Shown here: positions 51,193-58,682 of the stretch, piece after piece | How positions within the stretch are numbered: position 1 is the first letter of the stretch | Layout: each line of letters starts with the position of its first letter | DNA from: Streptomyces sp. TRM68367 | GTDB taxonomy: Bacteria; Actinomycetota; Actinomycetes; Streptomycetales; Streptomycetaceae | Length of the DNA: 64,000 nt | Assembly: GCF_014495685.1 (NCBI RefSeq) | Contig: NZ_JACTVI010000027.1 | Coordinates: 27,410-91,409 of the forward strand | Direction of reading: 5' to 3' | Program-made: the position numbers and the translations under genes | Notes under the pieces: model-generated | Databases searched by the model: none | What the model was told of the DNA's origin: nothing | What the model saw: only the letters and a program-made list of their open reading frames with translations

Positions 51193-52053
51193 ATGAACCG
51201 CCATCGCATCATGCAACAGCTCAACAACCGCCTCGTCTCCCACCCCTATGAGCAGCCGCAGGTGACAAGGCATCAGTTCCTGCAGGAGTTGCACGCCCGT
51301 CTGTCACCGCGAAACTATCTGGAGATCGGGGTCTGCAACGGACAAAGCCTGAAGCTCTCCCGGGTCCCCAGCATCGCCATCGACCCCTCGCCGGTGATCC
51401 GTTCGCCCCTGCACTGCGATCTTCACCTGGTGAAGAACACCAGCGACGCGTTCTTCGGCGGACCGGATCCCCTTGGACATCTACGGAGTGCCCGGAACCC
51501 GTTGAAGAATCTGCGCCGTGGCCGCCCCCTCCTCGGCCGTTACACCGACGGCCCCACACTCGACCTGGCGTTCATCGACGGAATGCATCTGTTTGAGTAC
51601 GCGCTACGGGACTTTATGAACGTGGAGCGATACTGCTCCTGGTCGAGCGTGGTCGTCTTCGACGACATGCTGCCGCGCAACCCGCAGGAGGCTCGGCGGG
51701 ACCGGCGCACCAACGCCTGGACCGGCGATGTCTTCAAGATGATCCCGGTGCTGGAGCAGTACCGCTCCGATCTCATCACGGTGCAGGTGAACACCGAGCC
51801 CACCGGTTTGCTGCTGGTCCTCGGCCTGGACCCGAAGAACACCGTGCTACGGGAGAATTACCAGTCGATCATCGACGAATATGTGATGCCCGATCCCCAG
51901 AAAGTCCCCGAGCGCATCCTCGACCGTATCTGCGCCGTGAACTCGGAGGGCCTCCTGAAAGCCAGCTTCTGGAAAGGGCTGGCCCACCGCCGCAACCGAT
52001 CCCGTGTCCTCACCCGCGCCCGCCAGGAACTGGAACAGATCCAGGGCCACTGA
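51193..52053 (+). CDS. Class I methyltransferase-like protein (Methyltransf_24 type)
   Basis: A 286-residue protein with YLEIGVCNGQSLKLSRVPSI (SAM-binding loop EIG-x-x-x-G) and LDLAFIDGMHLFEYALRDFM. SSVVVFDDMLPRNPQEARRD follows, the FIDG...H...FDD pattern of Methyltransf_24 enzymes found in glycan clusters. ATG at 51193 comes after AGGAGCCCATCCACC. It follows the decayed region and precedes the rhamnosyltransferase-like gene on the same strand, with 178 bases between. Confidence 0.75.
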   Translation: MNRHRIMQQLNNRLVSHPYEQPQVTRHQFLQELHARLSPRNYLEIGVCNGQSLKLSRVPSIAIDPSPVIRSPLHCDLHLVKNTSDAFFGGPDPLGHLRSARNPLKNLRRGRPLLGRYTDGPTLDLAFIDGMHLFEYALRDFMNVERYCSWSSVVVFDDMLPRNPQEARRDRRTNAWTGDVFKMIPVLEQYRSDLITVQVNTEPTGLLLVLGLDPKNTVLRENYQSIIDEYVMPDPQKVPERILDRICAVNSEGLLKASFWKGLAHRRNRSRVLTRARQELEQIQGH

Positions 52054-52231
52054 CGGTGTCCCGCCGACTGTGGGGCTTGGCATGGAGACTCAAGGTCACC
52101 GACCACATGGTGACAACTATGATCGCCGATCCCGCGAGGACCGGCTCAAGCAAGCCGTCATAGAAACGCACCGCCATGCCGGGTTCGTGGCATTACGTGG
52201 TTGCTCACTCTCTTGTACCGATACTGTCCCC

Positions 52232-53065
52232 ATGGACTTTGAGCACGTTCTTCTCACTCGGTTCAACGTGCGGCTCTCGGATGATCAGGAGTCGCCGTGC
52301 GAGGAATGGCTGGCAGCCAGGATCCGCATCTTCAGGGACCTGTGTCTGCCGTCCGTTCGCCGTCAGCGACGCCCGCCGCAGCACTGGTTCGTGTTCTGCG
52401 ACGCCCGGACGCCGCGGCGCTGGCAGAGCGAGATCGAGCGGCTCGCGGCCGGCGGTGCTTTCCGACCGGTGTGGCTGGACGGCGCGTTCGATGCACGAGC
52501 CGTGAACGAGGCCGTCGCCGCGGAGGGGCTGGGGCGGCGGAAATACCTGGTCTCCTCTCGCCTTGACTGCGACGACGCGCTGGCGCCCCATTTCACGGAG
52601 ACCGTGCAACAGCAGTTGGGCAGGACCAGCGGTGCCTATTTCGTCAATCTCGTTCTCGGATATCAAATGTCCGCCGGCCGGTTCTACTTGCGGCCGTACA
52701 TCGCCAACCCGTTTATCTCCTATGTCGAGCCGCAGTTTCCCGGTCGTCCATGGGCCACCGTTTTCTGCAGGCCCCATCACATGATTACCGATCAGCCCCT
52801 GGTGCAGGTCCGGTGCCGCCCCGCGTGGCTCCAGGTGATCCACGGTCGGAACCTGACCAACCGAGTCCGAGGCATCCGTACCGGGGACCGGATGCCCACC
52901 CGCTTGTTCGATGTCCCCGAGCACTACCTGACCGGTAGCGACTCGACAGCGGCGCAGGTTGCGGACCAGATCTCCTCAGGCGTCAGGTTCGTCACCGACT
53001 CTCTGCGGGATGGCACGACTCGGTCCCGGCTCCGCAACGTGATCAGGCACCGGCTGACTGGCTGA
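52232..53065 (+). CDS. Rhamnosyltransferase-like glycosyltransferase (PF11316 type)
   Basis: A 277-residue putative transferase: FEHVLLTRFNVRLSDDQESP and WLAARIRIFRDLCLPSVRRQ, then HWFVFCDARTP, KYLVSSRLDCDDALAPHFTE (SRLDCDD is a GT-A metal-binding segment) and RPWATVFCRPHHMITDQPLV. This is the organisation of the Rhamno_transf family. The ATG at 52232 is preferred because the domain starts at once. A longer frame (to 52004) has no ribosome site either. It is tail to tail with the minus-strand GT4 gene, 18 bases apart. Confidence 0.78.
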   Translation: MDFEHVLLTRFNVRLSDDQESPCEEWLAARIRIFRDLCLPSVRRQRRPPQHWFVFCDARTPRRWQSEIERLAAGGAFRPVWLDGAFDARAVNEAVAAEGLGRRKYLVSSRLDCDDALAPHFTETVQQQLGRTSGAYFVNLVLGYQMSAGRFYLRPYIANPFISYVEPQFPGRPWATVFCRPHHMITDQPLVQVRCRPAWLQVIHGRNLTNRVRGIRTGDRMPTRLFDVPEHYLTGSDSTAAQVADQISSGVRFVTDSLRDGTTRSRLRNVIRHRLTG

Positions 53066-53083
53066 CGAGCGATCGTCGAGTTG

Positions 53084-54229
53084 TCAGCGGGCCATCGCAA
53101 GGACTGCCAGCAACCCCTCGGCGAAACGCGCACTCATAGCTTCCCCGGAGTAGTGAACGGCATCCTCCTGGCAGCCTCTGCGTAGCGCTTCCAGGCGGGT
53201 GCGCTCGATGAGCAGTGCAGCGGTCGTGTCCGCAAATTTGGATTCATCGCCGGTTACAACACACGCGTTGCGACCGTCCTCCAGATACTCGAATTCCGGA
53301 CCGTGCGCCGCGTCAGGCGTGGTGATCACAGGGGTGGACAGCGCCAGGGCGTCCACAGCGACGAGACCCACAGCCCCAGGCATGAGCAGTACATCACAGG
53401 CAGCGCCCAGCAGGGCCTTGCGCCCTGCATCCTGGACCGGCCCGAGAAATACGACCGATGAACTCGGTCGCGCGGCCGCGTCCTCGACGAGTCGGCGATG
53501 TGCCCCGTCGCCGGCCACGAGGAGCCGGAAGCCCGGCAGTCTTCGTGCCGTGAGTTCCGCCGCCGCGAGCAGGAACGGAATCCTCTTGGGGGCGTCCAGC
53601 CCACCGATGAAGAAGGCGCTTCGGCCCGTGGTGAGACCATGACGAGCGCGGAAGTCGCGGAGTTGTTGTGGCGTGATCTGCGCGAGAGCTGTCTGCAGTG
53701 CGGCGGTGTCAGTGGAGTTGCGCACCACCGTCACCCGCTCGGCGGGCACGCCTGCACGTGTGGCGTATCGAGACCCGCCCTCGGTATAGGCGAAGAACCA
53801 GTCCGCGCGGCGGGTGAACGCGTCCTTCACAGCGCGTTCGGCGGCGCTTTGGCGGTGTGTATAGGTACCGCCGTGCCCCCACAGGCAGATTGCCGGGCCG
53901 CCGTGCAGCCGGGATCTGACCATCAAGGGGAAAGCCTCCAGATTGCGCAGCGCCTGTTCGAGCACTACCGCGTCGCAGCGCCTGGCCAATGCCCCGAGGT
54001 CCCGCCAGAGCAGAGTGCGGCCGCCGACGCGGAAGACACGCTGCGGTAGTGCCAGGGCACCGGGCAACGCCCCGGTGTCATGTCGCTGGGCCAGGGAGCC
54101 CGTCGGGCTGCCATGGGCGACGGTCACCTCGACTCCGCGATCCTGTATGCGAGCCGTGAGCCGCTCGAAGAACCTCACCCGGTACTCGGGGAGGTACGGC
54201 GGAACGACGAGGACTCGACTGGACGTCAC
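53084..54229 (-). CDS. GT4-family glycosyltransferase
   Basis: A 381-residue GT-B transferase. N-domain: LVVPPYLPEYRVRFFERLTA and DAVVLEQALRNLEAFPLMVR. It then shows ICLWGHGGTYTHRQSAAERA with ADWFFAYTEGGSRYATRAGV and VTVVRNSTD. C-domain: FFIGGLDAPKRIPFLLAAAE and FRLLVAGDGAHRRLVEDAA. The end has LMPGAVGLVAVDALALSTPV with ITTPDAAHGPEFEYLEDGRN (donor-binding loop, where the usual E-x7-E is replaced by G-L...D-A). It resembles mannosyl- or fucosyltransferases of capsule clusters. It heads leftward, away from the pseudogene at 54242. Confidence 0.85.
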   Translation of the reverse strand: MTSSRVLVVPPYLPEYRVRFFERLTARIQDRGVEVTVAHGSPTGSLAQRHDTGALPGALALPQRVFRVGGRTLLWRDLGALARRCDAVVLEQALRNLEAFPLMVRSRLHGGPAICLWGHGGTYTHRQSAAERAVKDAFTRRADWFFAYTEGGSRYATRAGVPAERVTVVRNSTDTAALQTALAQITPQQLRDFRARHGLTTGRSAFFIGGLDAPKRIPFLLAAAELTARRLPGFRLLVAGDGAHRRLVEDAAARPSSSVVFLGPVQDAGRKALLGAACDVLLMPGAVGLVAVDALALSTPVITTPDAAHGPEFEYLEDGRNACVVTGDESKFADTTAALLIERTRLEALRRGCQEDAVHYSGEAMSARFAEGLLAVLAMAR

Positions 54230-54241
54230 GATAGTTCCTCT

Positions 54242-54800
54242 CTACGGCTTGCGTCCTGATGCCCTCACTGGTCGATCGAGATCGCGGACCAGTACGTCGA
54301 GGTCGAGGCAGGAGTGGTGCAGCGCTGTGCAGGATGGCCAGGTCACGGCGGACACGGTGTCCGCGCCGAGCGACTTCACCTCGGTCAGGTGCTGCCCGTC
54401 CACCGTGAACTCCGGGGACGGGCGGATCGTGCCAGCACACCTGAGCGCGGACCGCAGCAGCCGCCAGGCCAAGGGAAGGGGAAAGGGGGACTCCCGCAGG
54501 TCGCTGATCTCGGCTTTGTAACGCCACACCGATGAGGATGACCGAGGCACCCTTGAGTGGCTTGCGTACTGCGTTGAGCATTTCGACGGCACGCGAGGCT
54601 GCGTAGGACGGCATTCGGTCGTTGATCTCCATGGCCAACTCGACGAATCGGAAGTTGAGTCCAAGGTGCCGCACACGCCAGGAGAAGTACGCCGGACCGA
54701 TCGGGATGCAGTGTCCACCGACACCGACACCGACACCGGGACCGGGACCGGGACCGGGACCGGGACCGGGACCGGGATGGAAAGGCATGAAGCCGATCAT
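54242..54800 (-). pseudogene. Decayed nucleotide-sugar 6-dehydrogenase (C-terminal part) with expanded catalytic loop
   Basis: The frame begins MIGFMPFHPG and continues to GGHCIPIGPAYFSWRVRHLG with LNFRFVELAMEINDRMPSYA, the catalytic Cys loop of UDP-sugar dehydrogenases. A frameshift near 54520-54540 moves to the C-terminal domain in another frame (YKAEISDLRESPFPLPLAWR, SPEFTVDGQHLTEVKSLGAD). The NAD-binding N-terminal 240 residues are gone. The loop normally reading HPGPGVGGHC is enlarged to about 20 Gly/Pro/Val residues by a hexanucleotide repeat. The intact paralogue is at 40396. Confidence 0.8.
54721..54774 (-). repeat. Hexanucleotide repeat in the catalytic loop of the dehydrogenase relic
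   Basis: Three ACACCG units followed by six GGACCG units in tandem (plus strand), with no other base between. On the minus strand they read as Val-Gly and Pro-Gly pairs, extending the PGPGVGG loop. The unit keeps frame. It is a slippage-type expansion. Confidence 0.95.
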
Positions 54801-54861
54801 CAGGTCTCCTTGGTGCCGACAGAGAACGTGCTGTCGGCAAGCGGGTTCGGGTCTGTCTGCT

Positions 54862-55638
54862 TCAGACGTGCACTGACCGGCTTACCGCCACCAGTGACTT
54901 CGGCAGCCGAGCGACCCGTTCGGGCCAGATCTCGGAGTTGGGGAAGTACCGGCGCATCCCGGAGAAGTCCAGCAACTCCACCCATGACACGTCGTCGACG
55001 GCCGCACCAAGGTCGGGAGAACGGGTATGGCCGAAGGGCCAGCGGAGCGAGACTTCCGCGCGTGCCCGCAGGGGAAGGAACTGGAATCCGGGGAAGAGCC
55101 AGTGCGGTTCGACAGGAAAGTATCGGTACGGGGTCTGAATCCAGTGCTGGTCGGACATCGTGTGCACTGTCTGGGCCAGGCGCAGCCGGTTGGCGTGGCC
55201 GCCGACATGCTCCAGGAGGGAGTTCGAGTACACGAGGTCGAATCGCTCCTTGACCAGCAGGGCGGGGAGCGCACAGGCGTCACCGACGACGGCCGTGACA
55301 CCCGGCTCGTCGGCCGACAAGGTCTTCGGATCCAGGTTGACGGTGACAACTTGAGCCGGTCTCACCGGGACGAGTCGCCACGCCTCGGGCACTCCGCCGA
55401 GGTCCAGCACGCGCATGTCGCCCAGCGCCGGGAACCGTCGCAGCAGTTCTGCCCAGCGCTTGGTACGGGCCCGGTGAGAGAGGGAGCCCGGCCTGCCGGG
55501 ATCGCTGACCACGTTCCGGATCGATGTGCGTGCCAAGGCCTTTGCTGATCTCATGCGTGCGCCGGCGGAAGGGGATGCGGCGCCGCACGCCCGCGCCCTG
55601 CCTGCCGCATCTGTTGCTTCTGTTGCGCGCGTGGTCAC
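54862..55638 (-). CDS. SAM-dependent methyltransferase (class I)
   Basis: A 258-residue enzyme with MRVLDLGGVPEAWRLVPVRP as SAM motif I (near residue 75), VTAVVGDACALPALLVKERF, DLVYSNSLLEHVGGHANRLR and YRYFPVEPHWLFPGFQFLPL. The last region is shared by methyltransferases of polysaccharide and glycolipid clusters. GTG at 55636-55638 follows AGGAGG by six bases. The first 50 residues are Ala/Arg-rich and may be partly non-conserved. Confidence 0.82.
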   Translation of the reverse strand: MTTRATEATDAAGRARACGAASPSAGARMRSAKALARTSIRNVVSDPGRPGSLSHRARTKRWAELLRRFPALGDMRVLDLGGVPEAWRLVPVRPAQVVTVNLDPKTLSADEPGVTAVVGDACALPALLVKERFDLVYSNSLLEHVGGHANRLRLAQTVHTMSDQHWIQTPYRYFPVEPHWLFPGFQFLPLRARAEVSLRWPFGHTRSPDLGAAVDDVSWVELLDFSGMRRYFPNSEIWPERVARLPKSLVAVSRSVHV

Positions 55639-55795
55639 GTCAGGCCTCCTGGGATGGGCGCAATGGCCGTTGCCATTCCTGATGCGGCGATTGGCTGGTC
55701 ACGTCGGGGTCGGCGACTGTCGTCCGAAGGCCAGCGCCACCGGGGGACAGCGCGGCCGGTCAAACGAGGCGCCTGGTGGGGCTTCCTGCGCCATG

Positions 55796-56731
55796 TCATC
55801 TGGCCTCAGGCACTCGAGCACTCGGACCGGTGGGGTGTCCGGCGTCACAGGGCCCCTTTCCGTGTACAGTGCGTGGGCTCGCGGTACTCCCGCCGACCGT
55901 AGCCTGCCAGGTCACCCCCCACAGGAACCGCGCGTTGCCGAACACGTACCGCCGCCACAGGCGGCGCGGCTCGCAGCCGAGACGGAACAGCCACTCCAAC
56001 CCGTTGTGCTGCATCCAGGTGGGCGCCTGGCGCTTGGTGCCGGCGATGAAGTCGAAGGCCGCACCCACGGCCACGGCGACCACAGGCAGTTCGGCGCACA
56101 GGTCGGCGGCCCAGCGGTCCTGTTTGGGGGTACCGAGGCCCACCCAGACGATGTCCGCCCCCGCGGCGCGGATGTCCTCCGCTTGTTGCCGCAGTTCTTG
56201 GGCGCTCAACGGGCGAAAAGGCGGGGAGCAGGTGCCGGTGATCCGTGTCCGGGGGTAGCGCCGCCGCAGTTCCCGGTGCAGTGCGTCCAGTACGTCGGGC
56301 GTGGAGCCGAGGAGATAGTGCCGCAGGTCGGTGTTCTGGCTCAGGGCGAAGACGTCCAGAAGGAGGTCTGGGCCGTACACGCGTGTGCCCGGGAGGGCGG
56401 TACTGCGGTGGAGAAGACGGCTGGCCCAGACAACTGACTGCCCGTCGGGCAAGTTCAGAGAGGCTGAACGGAGGACGCTCTGGAGTTCGGTGTCCCGGTC
56501 CGCCAGGGCGAGCGTGTAGGCGTTGCAGAGGTGAACGTCGCTGCCACGCATGGTGGCGAAGGCGTCCGTTCGGCCCCGGCGTGCCTCGCGGTTCAGATGG
56601 GCGAGGTGTAGCACGTGTAGGGCCGCGCTGTCGCGGGTGTGAGCGGTGATGGGCACGTCCAGACACTCGACTACGGGGACAGTGGAGACCGTCCGTGCTC
56701 TGGCCCTCTGGGTACTCGTTACGGTGGTCAT
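55796..56731 (-). CDS. WecB/TagA/CpsF-family (GT26) glycosyltransferase
   Basis: Adds a sugar, in known members N-acetylmannosaminuronate, N-acetylmannosamine or a similar unit, to an undecaprenyl-linked acceptor. The 311 residues include LNLPDGQSVVWASRLLHRST, YLLGSTPDVLDALHRELRRR, GADIVWVGLGTPKQDRWAAD and VAVAVGAAFDFIAGTKRQAP with WMQHNGLEWLFRLGCEPRRL, the full family signature. It would act second, after the initiating transferase at 57912. ATG at 56731 overlaps the stop of the epimerase/decarboxylase gene (ATGA). Its last codons are extended past the usual R-R-L-W-x-R-Y-x-x-x-N end. Confidence 0.9.
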   Translation of the reverse strand: MTTVTSTQRARARTVSTVPVVECLDVPITAHTRDSAALHVLHLAHLNREARRGRTDAFATMRGSDVHLCNAYTLALADRDTELQSVLRSASLNLPDGQSVVWASRLLHRSTALPGTRVYGPDLLLDVFALSQNTDLRHYLLGSTPDVLDALHRELRRRYPRTRITGTCSPPFRPLSAQELRQQAEDIRAAGADIVWVGLGTPKQDRWAADLCAELPVVAVAVGAAFDFIAGTKRQAPTWMQHNGLEWLFRLGCEPRRLWRRYVFGNARFLWGVTWQATVGGSTASPRTVHGKGPCDAGHPTGPSARVPEAR

Positions 56732-57726
56732 GAGCGGGCTCGGAGGCTCAGGGGTGAGGTGACGGGTCGAATCCTGGGCTCGGTGTAGTCATCGGTGCTC
56801 AAGCGGCGACGGAAGTCGGTGATGGTGTCGCACAGGCCCCGTTCCACCGGCGTCTTTGGCTCCCAGTCCAGTAGCTCGCGGGCCAAGGAGATGTCCGGGC
56901 GTCGCCGTTCCGGATCGTCCTGGGGGCGGGGGATCAGCGTGATCTCGGAGCTGGCCATGGTCAGTTTGCTGATCCACTGGGCCAGTTCCAGCATGGAGAC
57001 CTCGTGGGGATTGCCCAGGTTGACCGGGCCGCCGTGGTCGCTCGCAAGCATCCGCAGTAGCCCGTCGACCACGTCGTCGACGTAGCACAGGGATCTGGTC
57101 TGGCTGCCGTCGCCGGTGACGGTGATCGGTTCTCGGCGCAGTGCCTGCCCGATGAAGGTGGGGATGGCCCGCCCGTCGTTCACGCGCATCCTCGGGCCGA
57201 AGGTGTTGAAGATGCGCACGACCTTGGCATCCACACCGCAGGTTCTGCGGTAGGCCGTGGTCAGTGCCTCACCGAAGCGTTTCGCCTCGTCGTACACCGA
57301 GCGAGGGCCGACGGGGTTCACATTGCCCCAGTAGCTCTCGGGCTGAGGGTGGACCAGCGGGTCGCCGTACGACTCGGAGGTGGAGGTCAGTAGAAAGCGC
57401 GCGCCCTTCGCGGCGGCCAGGTCCAGGGCGTGCCAGGTGCCGGCCGACCCCACACGAAGCGTCTCCAGGGGCAGTTTCAGGTACTCCTCGGGCGAGGCGG
57501 GTGATGCCAGATGGAATACGGCGTCGACCGGGCCGGGCACGTCAAGACCCTGGGTGATGTCCCATCGGTCCAACTGGAAGTGCTGGTCGCCCATGAGGTG
57601 TTCGACATTGTCGGGGCTGGATGTCAGGAAGTTGTCCACGCAGATCACTTCGTGGTTCTCGTGGAGCAGCCGCTCGCACAGGTGGGAACCGATGAAGCCG
57701 GCTCCGCCCGTCACTACCGCACGCAT
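56728..57726 (-). CDS. NAD-dependent epimerase/dehydratase, UDP-glucuronate decarboxylase-like
   Basis: A 332-residue extended SDR with VVTGGAGFIGSHLCERLLHE at the start, FHLASPASPEEYLKLPLETL, the SSE-like STSESYGDPLVHPQPESYWG, YDEAKRFGEALTTAYRRTCG (Tyr-x3-Lys), VVRIFNTFGPRMRVNDGRAI and SQTRSLCYVDDVVDGLLRML. The ASPASPEEYL and NTFGPRM motifs are those of the UDP-xylose synthase branch. With the UDP-glucose dehydrogenase at 40396 it would make UDP-xylose (or UDP-4-keto-pentose). ATG at 57726 lies behind GAGAGG. Confidence 0.85.
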   Translation of the reverse strand: MRAVVTGGAGFIGSHLCERLLHENHEVICVDNFLTSSPDNVEHLMGDQHFQLDRWDITQGLDVPGPVDAVFHLASPASPEEYLKLPLETLRVGSAGTWHALDLAAAKGARFLLTSTSESYGDPLVHPQPESYWGNVNPVGPRSVYDEAKRFGEALTTAYRRTCGVDAKVVRIFNTFGPRMRVNDGRAIPTFIGQALRREPITVTGDGSQTRSLCYVDDVVDGLLRMLASDHGGPVNLGNPHEVSMLELAQWISKLTMASSEITLIPRPQDDPERRRPDISLARELLDWEPKTPVERGLCDTITDFRRRLSTDDYTEPRIRPVTSPLSLRARS

Positions 57727-57911
57727 GCAGGTCCTCTCGGCCGCGCCGCCCCTGGCTTGACGAGGTGGCAAGTTGCAGTGTCATTGCTGAAGCTCAGATC
57801 GATGTCGTGTTTCTATCTATTGCTCAGTTATGTACGGCTTGAGGCGCTGAATTTGTGAATATTCATCTTATAAGAGCACGTTTCACCCGTTCTGCGTAGA
57901 AGAGGTACGGA
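57727..57911. promoter_or_regulatory. AT-rich divergent promoter region
   Basis: The 185 bases between the decarboxylase-like gene and the sugar transferase gene are strikingly AT-rich for this DNA (TTTCTATCTATTGCTCAGTTATGTACGG, GAATATTCATCTTATAAGAG). They should hold both promoters. CTATCTAT near 57813 recurs in the promoter of the LADTG protein. No terminator is seen. Confidence 0.6.
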
Positions 57912-58568
57912 ATGCCGGTATCCGCTGGAGAGACGGTTCACCACCGGCCGACCCCGTGGCAGTCGCCATGGGGAGGCCGGGCGGCCAAACGCACCATCGA
58001 CCTGGTGGGGGCCGCTGTCCTGCTCCTGCTGTTGGCGCCGATACTCCTGGTGGTCGCCGTCGCCGTGAAGGTCGACACTCCGGGACCACTGATCTTCCGT
58101 CAGCGACGAACGGGCTGGCGGGGCGAGGAGTTCGACGTCCTCAAACTGCGCACGATGCGGGTCGGCTCCGAGCAGTTGCGAAAGGTGATGGCCGCCCGCA
58201 ACGAGACGGACGGGCACTTGTTCAAGATTCGCGAGGACCCGCGGGTGACCGCGGTCGGGCGCTGGTTGCGCCGCTATTCCCTGGATGAGCTGCCGCAGTT
58301 GGTCAATGTGCTGAACGGGCAGATGTCCCTGGTCGGTCCCCGGCCGCTGCCGGTCGAGGACTCGGCCTTCACCGGCGAGGCCCTCCGTCGCCTCCAGGTC
58401 AGGCCTGGGCTCACCGGACTGTGGCAGATCAGTGGCCGGTCCGACCTGCCCTGGGAGGACGCCCTGCGTCTGGATCTGGAATACGTCGACACCTGGTCGG
58501 TCAGGCGCGACCTATTGATCCTCTTCCGGACCCTGCCTGCCGTTCTGCGCGGTGACGGCGCCTACTGA
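57912..58568 (+). CDS. Undecaprenyl-phosphate sugar phosphate transferase (initiating, PF02397)
   Basis: Transfers a sugar-1-phosphate from a UDP-sugar to undecaprenyl phosphate, starting the repeat unit. The 218-residue short form has one membrane helix (RTIDLVGAAVLLLLLAPILL) and the catalytic domain only: DTPGPLIFRQRRTGWRGEEF, KLRTMRVGSEQLRKVMA, LRRYSLDELPQLVNVLNGQM, SLVGPRPLPVEDSAFTGEAL and RPGLTGLWQISGRSDLPWED with LDLEYVDTWSVRRDLLIL. It lacks the N-terminal transmembrane region of WcaJ and resembles WbaP/PglC-type small enzymes. ATG at 57912 comes after AGAAGAGGTACGG. Confidence 0.92.
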   Translation: MPVSAGETVHHRPTPWQSPWGGRAAKRTIDLVGAAVLLLLLAPILLVVAVAVKVDTPGPLIFRQRRTGWRGEEFDVLKLRTMRVGSEQLRKVMAARNETDGHLFKIREDPRVTAVGRWLRRYSLDELPQLVNVLNGQMSLVGPRPLPVEDSAFTGEALRRLQVRPGLTGLWQISGRSDLPWEDALRLDLEYVDTWSVRRDLLILFRTLPAVLRGDGAY

Positions 58569-58682
58569 GCCGGCGCCCGCGCGTCGCACGGAGGGTCGCA
58601 CATCCACACCCGGCGTCCGGAGGGCCTTGCGCGGGGCGGGCCACGGAACCCACGAACGAGATCAGCCAGGGAGTGACACCAG

